Shown here: piece after piece, positions 1-5,082 of the stretch | Layout: each line of letters opens with the position of its first letter | How positions within the stretch are numbered: the first letter of the stretch is position 1 | From: CAZMFZ01 sp046152935 | Lineage (GTDB): Bacteria > Bacteroidota > Bacteroidia > Cytophagales > UBA9547 | Reading direction: 5' to 3' | Length of the DNA stretch: 5,082 bases | Assembly (NCBI GenBank): GCA_046152935.1 | Contig: JBJXGB010000180.1 | Location: 1 to 5,082 of the forward strand | Position numbers and translations under genes: made by a program | Notes under the pieces: generated by a model | What the model saw: the letters and a program-made list of their open reading frames with translations, nothing else | Database searches by the model: none | Told to the model about the DNA's origin: nothing

Positions 1-150
1 GGCAGTTTGTTTGTCTTTTTCCAACGATATGCGTTCGTCAGCTTTTTCATTTCTATAGTCTAATCTATTTTGCGCGAATGCATAAATCGGCAACCAAGCT
101 GCAAGACAGCCTGTAGAACCAAATGCCAAAGCAAAACTGCGGGTTTTCAT
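1..150 (-). CDS. N-terminal fragment of a predicted secreted protein (unknown function)
   Basis: Fifty codons are open from an ATG at 148-150 to the left edge, so the C-terminal part lies outside the window. The product starts MKTR, followed by a hydrophobic stretch (about residues 5-25) and an AFA|QN site, which is a good type I signal peptide with likely cleavage after Ala26. Cys15 lies in the middle of the hydrophobic core and lacks a Leu/Val/Ile at -3, so a lipoprotein is unlikely. The mature part visible (RLDYRNEKADERISLEKDK) is highly charged and matches no family I recognise. The start is well bounded: an in-frame stop lies upstream at 202-204 with no other ATG between. No Shine-Dalgarno sequence precedes it, which is normal in Bacteroidota. 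It lies downstream of the lipoprotein gene on the same strand, but a 269-base gap argues for its own promoter. Confidence 0.7.
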   Translation of the reverse strand, partial: MKTRSFALAFGSTGCLAAWLPIYAFAQNRLDYRNEKADERISLEKDKQTA

Positions 151-419
151 ATATTGCCAATTTAAGTCGATGAGTACAACTAGCCAGCAACATTGCTGCT
201 TTTAAGAGGAAGGATTGACAAAACCATGCCACTTGAAAAAATTGAATAGAAATTTCAACGAAGTCAAATAGAGATTGTGCTATTCAGCAATTTCTAATGC
301 CAACATCGGATGAATCAAATGTTTATCTGGGTTTGGACTAATCAGTTAAAAAGTGCTTTTGACTGTGCTGCGGCAGTACAAATATTCGGGAGCTTGAGTG
401 GGAAAGAAAAAAATCAGTT
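151..419. other. Non-coding intergenic region
   Basis: No credible reading frame is seen on either strand; the plus-strand ORF that begins at 310 is mostly antisense to the lipoprotein gene. The minus strand carries a T-run (TTTTTTT) about 6 bases after the lipoprotein stop, but no hairpin precedes it, so a terminator cannot be called. A small perfect inverted repeat, CAGCAA-CA-TTGCTG (185-198), lies 35-48 bases upstream of the secreted-protein start and could be an operator, though arms of 6 bases are expected by chance. I could not place a convincing promoter pair. Confidence 0.5.
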
Positions 420-1466
420 TCAATACCCTTCATCAGTCAATATTTTTAAGAAATCTCCGATGGTATATCTGGTATATATTTCTTTGTATATGGGCAGATC
501 TGCTCCATATTTCAGATTATATATTTCTTCTTTTGTGGGAATGTGGTTTGTATCGGTCGATACGATGTGTTTCCACGTTGATATTCCTTTTTCCGTAAAA
601 AGCCATTCAGTTTCAAATTTCAGCGTGTCAGATTTGGTGGTTAAAAGCTCTTTTACATTTTTACCTTCCGTTTTTCTGGTAATTACGATTTTTTTATAGC
701 AGCTACAGTTAGATTTTTCGGTTTCCACATAGCACCTCACATCCCAAATCTGATTAGTCCAATCAGTAAAATGCTTACGAATAATCGCTGTTCTATCTTC
801 ATTATACCTAAAGCCCCAGTTTATCTCCGCTTCTAACAAATAAGTTGAAGAATACCTTTTGTAATGATTATATTGCTTTCTATCACCTTTAAACTCTAAT
901 TTATTGCCTTCAAAATCGTAGTCGATTTGTCCTATTTTTTTGTACTCCCGCGCTAAGGTGTCGTATACAAAGCATTCCTTGTACTTGATGTAGTCGTTTG
1001 CATAATCTACATTCTTCAAAAATTTTATTCCCAATCCTTTTATTCTCTTCTCTCTTACATTTTGTGTGTTCTCGCTAATGTAAGTGCTTCTGCCCAAAGT
1101 GTAAATGCGAGAGTTTCCACTTTTTAGGCTGTAGCTATCGTTATCAAATCCTAAAATTACAACAGCATCTACTCCGTACTCTTGACCTTGCTTTTGTATG
1201 CTTTTCAACAAAGCATTATCATCTAGATTCTCTTGAGAATACGCTTCAATAATGCCCACTTTAATATAATTCGTATCCCTTATAGTTTCGTTTTGGAAAT
1301 AAAGTTTCACATTCTTATCGTGTTCGGGAGTTGGAATCTTTGTTAGGCGAAAGTCATCATCAGAATTTCTAGTAGGATAAGCACTATATTCGCATGATGC
1401 AAAAAAAAGCAGTACTAGAATACTAAATATATTACTTAACCTTACCATAAAAGGATATTTCTTCAT
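420..1466 (-). CDS. Predicted lipoprotein of unknown function with an RcsF/YbjQ-like segment
   Basis: This is a 348-residue protein. The N-terminus has Lys2, Lys3 and Arg9, then a hydrophobic stretch (about 10-22) ending in a lipobox F-A-S-C with Cys25, so it should be lipidated and anchored in an envelope membrane. After a polar linker (26-50), residues 52-108 read as a strand-helix-strand unit, with KVGIIEAYS, then DDNALLKSIQKQGQEYGVDAVVIL. The pattern of a helix followed by G-x-DAVV is shared by RcsF, YbjQ and related small envelope domains; that likeness is by eye only. The remaining 240 residues are rich in Tyr, Lys and beta-type alternation, with cysteines at 165, 245, 254 and 256 (NCSCYKK), and are not recognised. 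Met7 is an alternative start that would still leave a complete signal peptide. It lies 157 bases after the ABC gene on the same strand, so it may be separately transcribed. No function is proposed. Confidence 0.8.
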   Translation of the reverse strand: MKKYPFMVRLSNIFSILVLLFFASCEYSAYPTRNSDDDFRLTKIPTPEHDKNVKLYFQNETIRDTNYIKVGIIEAYSQENLDDNALLKSIQKQGQEYGVDAVVILGFDNDSYSLKSGNSRIYTLGRSTYISENTQNVREKRIKGLGIKFLKNVDYANDYIKYKECFVYDTLAREYKKIGQIDYDFEGNKLEFKGDRKQYNHYKRYSSTYLLEAEINWGFRYNEDRTAIIRKHFTDWTNQIWDVRCYVETEKSNCSCYKKIVITRKTEGKNVKELLTTKSDTLKFETEWLFTEKGISTWKHIVSTDTNHIPTKEEIYNLKYGADLPIYKEIYTRYTIGDFLKILTDEGY

Positions 1467-1468
1467 TT

Positions 1469-1497
1469 TAAATATATGACTTTTCAGCCACTGTCAA
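1469..1497 (-). promoter_or_regulatory. Weak candidate promoter of the lipoprotein gene
   Basis: On the minus strand a TTG (1495-1497, within TTGAC) is followed after 18 bases by TATATTTA (1469-1476), close to the Bacteroidota -33 TTG / -7 TAnnTTTG pattern. The -7 element would lie only 2 bases before the Met1 codon, so the transcript would be leaderless, or would favour initiation at Met7 (1446-1448). A competing pair further upstream is TTG (1595-1597) with TATCTTG (1566-1572), which would give a leader of roughly 90 bases. Neither can be preferred from sequence alone. Confidence 0.22.
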
Positions 1498-1610
1498 TTT
1501 CGCACTTTCTTTGCCTTAATCCATTTTTAGTCAATTGAACTTAGTTTGTACCGACTTTTGAATTTCAAGATATTATCACGATTACAGCAATGCACAACAG
1601 TGCAAGTCAC

Positions 1611-1639
1611 CAAATCTAAAAAATCAATTTCTAGATTTG
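1611..1639 (-). repeat. AT-rich hairpin overlapping the stop codon of the ABC gene
   Basis: Perfect 8-base arms CAAATCTA (1611-1618) and TAGATTTG (1632-1639) enclose 13 bases. The inside can pair further (one G-U and three A-U pairs), leaving a 5-base loop and a stem of about 12 pairs. The stem spans the last codons and the TGA (1624-1626) of the ABC gene. It could stabilise the 3' end of the operon mRNA or slow transcription, but it is not a classical intrinsic terminator because no U-run follows it on either strand and the stem is almost all A-U. Confidence 0.4.
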
Positions 1640-3918
1640 TTACCTATTATCAATTTAGCAAAGTCATCGTCTTTCAGCATTTCCGTAAACGGACCTTGCT
1701 TGTAAATCGTGCCATTATGCAGAAACAGAACCTTGTCTGAATTAGACAAAAGCATAGGGTCGTTGGTTACCATTACCAGCGACCAATCGTTCTGATGCGT
1801 AAAAAACAAACGTTGCAATTGTTTTTTCTCGTTTTGCTCAGTAAATACCTCATCATCCATCACCAACATTTTGGGTTTTTCTGCAATGGAACGAGCCAAT
1901 ATTATTTTTTGACGAATATTACTCGCCAAATCTCTGCCACCACCTACCAATCTGGTTCGTAAGCCTTGCGGTTGGCGTTGTAGAAAATCGTTTAGCCCCA
2001 CTTCTTTTATCGCCCACATCAAGCTTTCGAGCGAAATACCATTTTTACCAACCGTAATATTTTCCTCTATCGTTCCTTCAAATATTTCATCGTGCGATAA
2101 ATTTTCGCCAATGGTATCGCGGTAGCTAAAAATATTAATATCTCGCATCGGTAGGCCATTTACGGTAAAAGACCCATCGTAATTGTGCAATAAGCCACAT
2201 ATTATCTTAATTAATGTCGATTTTCCAGAGTTGTTGTGCCCGCAAATACATACTTTTTCATTGGGACTGATGGTGAAATTCAAATCTTGAAAAATTGGTT
2301 TTTCAACATCTTCGTATTTGTAAGATACATTTTTAAATTCGAGCGAATAACCATCATCTTCCGGCACAAAAGCACCCAATTTTATGCCATGCGTATCCTC
2401 CAAAGGCAAGTCTGTTACGTGCCCAACTTTATCGAGGGCTGTCAGCAAATCATAAATTACGTCTAGCGTTAAAATCAATTTTTCAACTGCGTATATCACA
2501 AGTACTATAATTAACTCAGCAGCAATGAATTGCCCCAGGTTTATCTGACTATTTATTACCAATGCGCCACCTAATATCAGCAAACCTGCAGTAATGAACA
2601 CCTTGAACGAAACGATGGTGATGTACTGCCCTTTCAACACTTTAAAGTGCTTGTTTCGTGCAACTAAGTAATTTGACAAATAAATATCTGTCTTTTCAAT
2701 GGTTAAATTTGTATAGCCGGCCAATTTAAAAGTATTGGCATTTCTAGCCAATTCTTCAAGCCAATAAGCGACTTTGTACTTGTATTTCGATTCGGAAATA
2801 CTCGATTCCATCCCTTTTTTCCCAGTCAGAAATATTACAGCAACAATAAGAACGACTAGGATAATGGCAAAAAACACAAATATTGGATGGTAAAATGAGA
2901 GCAGTATCAATCCAAAAATGATCTGGAGGCTTGCTGCGGTAATATCGATTAGGAATTTGGGAAGCGATTTTTGAATGTTTATCACATCGAAAAACCTGTT
3001 TACCAATTCTGGGCCATATTCTTTGCTGATGGCTTCCAATTTTATTTTAGGGATACGAAAACTAAACTCGTAAGCCGCTTTGGCAAACACGCGTTGCTGC
3101 AAAAGCTCTACAAAAGTAACTTGAAGCACCGTTAAATAACCTGAAAATGCTGTGGCAGCGACCATTACCAATGTCAGCACTACGATCGAACCCAAAAGCT
3201 GACCTCCAGATAATAATGAGATAACTGACTGAATACCAAGCGGTAAGGCCAAATTCACGATGCTCACTAGCACTGCAAAGAAATAAATGTAGCTAATTTC
3301 TCTTCGCTCAATATTCATCAACCGCAACAGCCTTTTGAATGGCGTTGAATGATTTTCGTTTGCGGTGTGCGAAGTCGTCTTTTTCGATTCATTCGAGCTT
3401 TTAGTGTACTCGCTATCTTTATCTACGTCCGACAAAAGCGGCTCGATGGGGAAGCCAGTCACAAAAAATATCTCCTCATCCAATTCGAAATCTTTTGTGC
3501 GTCCGTACGCATAAGTATAATTCGCATTCACCTCTTTTACCAATTGGTACGATTCGAAATGCAAGATTTTGGTTTCAGATTCTTTAATAGAAGTGCCTAT
3601 AAAATCTATTAATTGGAAATTTTTACCCGCTTTTGTAATCAAAACAGGATTGAAATCCGGACCGTGCTTGAAACAAACGATGGGAAAAGAGAGATCGTTT
3701 ATAAGATTTTGAAATTTTTCCTTAGGCAAAGAATTAACAGTAAATATGAAGTTGGCAAAGTTGCCTGTATCATACAATCTGTCTAAAAAAAACTCTAAAG
3801 AATCGTAAGTTTCATTTAGATATCGGCCTTTTTCGTTAAACAACTCGTAGTGGTTTATCTTCATGTGCGAAGCCTCTACAAATTTTTCAATCAGGTTATT
3901 TACTAAGGTAAGGTTCAT
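1624..3918 (-). CDS. ABC exporter half-transporter with N-terminal extension and divergent nucleotide-binding domain
   Basis: This 764-residue protein has the order of a type I-secretion/peptide exporter. Residues 1-190 are a soluble extension of C39-like length, with no catalytic Cys/His pair visible and a polar linker at about 160-195. Residues 205-490 form the membrane domain with about six segments (near 208-230, 240-265, 325-345, 347-367, 432-452, 458-480). Residues 525-764 form the ATP-binding domain. An A-loop Tyr535 and a perfect Walker A (G560-HNNSGKS-T568) are present. Other motifs depart from consensus at aligned positions: Q-loop Gln is Ser608, LSGGQ is LASNI (664-668), the Walker B Asp688 is followed by Asp689 instead of catalytic Glu, the SALD D-loop is FTEQ (692-695), and the H-switch His is Asn719. 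The ATG at 3916-3918 lies 3 bases after the upstream gene's stop, indicating translational coupling. From memory, related Bacteroidota exporters also have non-consensus signatures, so divergence may be a family trait rather than decay; the frame is intact. Substrate unknown. Confidence 0.92.
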   Translation of the reverse strand: MNLTLVNNLIEKFVEASHMKINHYELFNEKGRYLNETYDSLEFFLDRLYDTGNFANFIFTVNSLPKEKFQNLINDLSFPIVCFKHGPDFNPVLITKAGKNFQLIDFIGTSIKESETKILHFESYQLVKEVNANYTYAYGRTKDFELDEEIFFVTGFPIEPLLSDVDKDSEYTKSSNESKKTTSHTANENHSTPFKRLLRLMNIERREISYIYFFAVLVSIVNLALPLGIQSVISLLSGGQLLGSIVVLTLVMVAATAFSGYLTVLQVTFVELLQQRVFAKAAYEFSFRIPKIKLEAISKEYGPELVNRFFDVINIQKSLPKFLIDITAASLQIIFGLILLSFYHPIFVFFAIILVVLIVAVIFLTGKKGMESSISESKYKYKVAYWLEELARNANTFKLAGYTNLTIEKTDIYLSNYLVARNKHFKVLKGQYITIVSFKVFITAGLLILGGALVINSQINLGQFIAAELIIVLVIYAVEKLILTLDVIYDLLTALDKVGHVTDLPLEDTHGIKLGAFVPEDDGYSLEFKNVSYKYEDVEKPIFQDLNFTISPNEKVCICGHNNSGKSTLIKIICGLLHNYDGSFTVNGLPMRDINIFSYRDTIGENLSHDEIFEGTIEENITVGKNGISLESLMWAIKEVGLNDFLQRQPQGLRTRLVGGGRDLASNIRQKIILARSIAEKPKMLVMDDEVFTEQNEKKQLQRLFFTHQNDWSLVMVTNDPMLLSNSDKVLFLHNGTIYKQGPFTEMLKDDDFAKLIIGNKSRN

Positions 3919-3921
3919 TTT

Positions 3922-4197
3922 TTACTTGTATTTGGGTTTGAACCCTGTAGGCTTGATTTTTGGGGTGGAAATAATAGCTGATTCTTCGACAATAGGCTTA
4001 TTATCCATATCGTCTAGGTCTTTTTCGAGTTTAAATTGTCTTCTCACCTCATTGATGAGAAACAATTTTTGTTGGGTAAAACTCACTGCACCAGCACGAT
4101 CGAAGACAAACTCCCATTCGCTAAACCGTTGTGGCTCAGTAGTTTGGAACTTTATCGGGTCGATATTTTTACTTTTGCAATAGGCTTTAAAATCCAC
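3922..4197 (-). CDS. Conserved small Bacteroidota protein of unknown function, first gene of the ABC operon
   Basis: This is a 91-residue soluble protein without signal peptide or membrane segment. Residues 1-57 look like a compact helical domain: MDFKAYCKSKNIDPIKF, then an acidic/aromatic helix (FSEWEFVFD), then the strongly patterned SFTQQKLFLINEVRRQFKL (39-57). The tail (58-91) is low in complexity, first acidic (DLDDMD) and then basic and proline-bearing (TPKIKPTGFKPKYK), probably disordered. I recall similar roughly 90-residue proteins with an SFT-QKL-LIN-RR core in many Bacteroidota genomes, always without function; this is memory, not a search. The start is GTG at 4195-4197: an in-frame TGA at 4213-4215 leaves no ATG, GTG or TTG further upstream. 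No Shine-Dalgarno sequence is seen. Its stop lies 3 bases before the ABC gene, so the two are co-transcribed, but a physical or functional link is only inferred. Confidence 0.85.
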   Translation of the reverse strand: MDFKAYCKSKNIDPIKFQTTEPQRFSEWEFVFDRAGAVSFTQQKLFLINEVRRQFKLEKDLDDMDNKPIVEESAIISTPKIKPTGFKPKYK

Positions 4198-4255
4198 TTC
4201 TAAAATATTAATTCAAATAACGAAGCGAAAATACAAAAAATGTTGGCATTTCGAG

Positions 4256-4273
4256 ATCAGATATTTATTTGAT
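4256..4273. promoter_or_regulatory. Imperfect palindrome in the divergent intergenic region
   Basis: ATCAGATA-TT-TATTTGAT has 8-base arms with a single mismatch around a 2-base centre. It lies 59 bases upstream of the GTG of the small-protein/ABC operon and 140 bases upstream of the YihY start, so it is placed where an operator for the divergent pair could lie. It is AT-rich, and such a palindrome could easily be chance. Nothing else stands out in this 215-base region (4198-4412) apart from a short AGATATCT palindrome (4348-4355) and the promoter-like element at 4399. Confidence 0.2.
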
Positions 4274-4398
4274 AATACCAATGCTGCAGAAAACACATAT
4301 TCTTATTGGAAAATTAAGGGGAATTAACCCAATTCAATCTGCTGTGTAGATATCTGAATATATTTCCTAAACCAATTTTTCATTCTCTCTTTTTGTCT

Positions 4399-4406
4399 TA
4401 GTTTTG
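4399..4406 (+). promoter_or_regulatory. TAnnTTTG-like -7 element before the YihY-family gene
   Basis: TAGTTTTG matches the Bacteroidota -7 consensus TAnnTTTG exactly, but it ends only 6 bases before the ATG at 4413 and has no TTG at the expected -33 distance. If used, the transcript would be leaderless or nearly so. A second partial match, TATATTTC (4359-4366), also lacks a -33 partner and would give a leader of about 40 bases. Both are weak calls in an AT-rich region. Confidence 0.22.
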
Positions 4407-4412
4407 GAAAAT

Positions 4413-5082
4413 ATGAATATCGATTGGGACGCACTTCATCAGGCACTTACAGATTTTTTTAAGTACAAAGTACTTAAATTAAGTGCCTCATTGGCCTTTT
4501 TTACCTTTTTTTCTTTCCCATCAATGTTGGTTTTGGCGATTTCTAGTTGTGGCTATTTTTTCGGAAAAGATGCAGTAAGAGGCCGTCTATTCAACCAAAT
4601 AAATGATTGGGTGGGCGATAAAGCCGCTTCACAGATTCAAAATATTCTAAAATCTGTTTATGTGGCCGACAACAACCATTGGACGACTTGGCTCGCCATC
4701 ATTTTCTTGGTTTTGAGTGCCCAGAGCGTGTTTGAAGAAATAAAAGACTCGTTGCGAACTATGTTTGAAATCAAAGCAAAGCCTCAGAAAGATTGGGCGG
4801 TAATTATATTCAACCGCATTGTTTCGTTTGTATTAGTTGCCATTACGGGCGTTGCACTCACTTTTTCGCTGTCGCTCAATTTTCTGCTCACCGCGTTTAG
4901 CGTAGGCATCAAAGAATATCTGCCTCGTGGAGCTGGATTTGTAATCAGCCTTTCTAATTATTTGAGTATAGCCATTATTTTCGTAGGTGTTTCCACCTTT
5001 GTGTATAAATTTCTACCCGAAATAAAAATTTATTGGAAATCGGCTTTTCATGGTGCTATTTTAGCCACAGTATTACTTATTC
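4413..5082 (+). CDS. YihY/BrkB-family inner membrane protein, 3' end outside window
   Basis: The frame is open for 223 codons from ATG 4413-4415 to the right edge. The family usually has about 280-330 residues, so perhaps 60-100 are missing. The product begins with a short amphipathic helix and then KLSASLAFFTFFSFPSML (22-39), the characteristic first-segment signature of YihY/BrkB proteins. A GRLFNQINDWVGDKAASQIQNIL region (57-79) follows, then further hydrophobic segments near 90-105, 128-160 and 172-200, and the family-type VYKFLPEIKIYWKSAFHGA (197-215). These proteins are polytopic inner membrane proteins of unsettled function. The older name ribonuclease BN is a misassignment, since the E. 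coli RNase BN activity belongs to a different gene, and no nuclease motif is visible. The signature begins soon after Met1, which supports this start; the next Met (38) would destroy it. It is transcribed divergently from the ABC operon. Confidence 0.9.
   Translation, partial: MNIDWDALHQALTDFFKYKVLKLSASLAFFTFFSFPSMLVLAISSCGYFFGKDAVRGRLFNQINDWVGDKAASQIQNILKSVYVADNNHWTTWLAIIFLVLSAQSVFEEIKDSLRTMFEIKAKPQKDWAVIIFNRIVSFVLVAITGVALTFSLSLNFLLTAFSVGIKEYLPRGAGFVISLSNYLSIAIIFVGVSTFVYKFLPEIKIYWKSAFHGAILATVLLI
4441..4488. repeat. Nested inverted repeat within the first codons of the YihY-family gene
   Basis: The inner stem is TTTAAGTAC (4458-4466), a 3-base AAA loop, and GTACTTAAA (4470-4478), a perfect 9-base inverted repeat. 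It is nested inside a second perfect 9-base pair, AGGCACTTA (4441-4449) and TAAGTGCCT (4480-4488). The two stems are separated by 8 bases on the left and 1 on the right. The result is an 18-pair hairpin with one asymmetric bulge covering codons 10-26. The hexamer AAGTRC occurs five times in 4431-4486, in both orientations (4431, 4443, 4461, 4470, 4481). The reading frame passes through it (ALTDFFKYKVLKLSA), so it is coding as well. Confidence 0.75.

Noticed and set aside
296..306. An 11-base sequence (ATGTTGGCATT on the minus strand) repeated on the plus strand at 4240-4250, as a possible shared regulatory site.
   Set aside because: A few 11-base matches are expected by chance in 5 kb read on both strands, and the two contexts are otherwise unlike.
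310..699. Plus-strand frames of 129 and 66 codons.
   Set aside because: They run mostly antisense to the lipoprotein gene, whose signal peptide and lipobox are convincing, and their translations look like random Phe/Ser/Val-rich shadow sequence.
1591..1604. TGCAC-AACA-GTGCA hairpin between the ABC and lipoprotein genes as an intrinsic terminator.
   Set aside because: It has only 5 pairs and no U-run on either strand.
3199..3213. A perfect LSGGQ string (residues 236-240) in the ABC exporter, which a motif scan would report as the ABC signature.
   Set aside because: It lies in the membrane domain between the first two membrane segments, about 320 residues before Walker A. The true signature position, 664-668, reads LASNI. 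This is a chance match.
3863..4183. Plus-strand 106-codon frame opposite the small protein and the start of the ABC gene.
   Set aside because: It is antisense to two better-supported coupled genes and shows no domain or start-site signal.
4413..5082. Naming the YihY-family gene as ribonuclease BN (rbn).
   Set aside because: That name was a historical misassignment; the protein is a polytopic membrane protein with no nuclease motif.
1..5082. A defence, toxin-antitoxin or biosynthetic cassette built around the ABC exporter.
   Set aside because: No precursor peptide, modifying enzyme, immunity gene, recombinase, direct-repeat boundary or tRNA attachment site is visible; the neighbours look like ordinary chromosomal genes.

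Overview
The window looks like chromosomal DNA from an AT-rich member of the Bacteroidota, most likely a Cytophagales-type bacterium. The grounds are start codons without Shine-Dalgarno sequences, AT-rich leaders with TAnnTTTG-like promoter elements, a small protein of a kind I remember only from Bacteroidota genomes, and an ABC exporter whose membrane domain resembles a Bacteroidota-specific family. Taxonomy is inferred from memory, not from a search.

Layout: positions 1-150 (minus) hold the first 50 codons of a secreted protein that runs off the left edge. After a non-coding gap, 420-1466 (minus) encodes a 348-residue predicted lipoprotein of unknown function with an RcsF/YbjQ-like segment. 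Positions 1624-3918 (minus) encode a 764-residue ABC exporter half-transporter, preceded with only 3 bases between them by a 91-residue conserved small protein (3922-4197, minus, GTG start); these two form an operon. A 215-base divergent intergenic region separates that operon from a plus-strand YihY/BrkB-family inner membrane protein that starts at 4413 and runs off the right edge.

The most notable item is the ABC protein. Its Walker A motif is intact, but the Q-loop, signature, catalytic Glu, D-loop and H-switch positions are all non-canonical, so it may be a very slow or non-hydrolysing ABC protein. It also has a roughly 190-residue N-terminal extension that could be a degenerate C39-like domain. 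No HlyD-type adaptor, TolC-type channel, partner ABC subunit or obvious substrate gene is present, so transport function cannot be assigned here. The second unexplained structure is a nested inverted repeat inside the first 26 codons of the YihY gene. No RNA gene, mobile element, CRISPR array or toxin/defence cassette was found.
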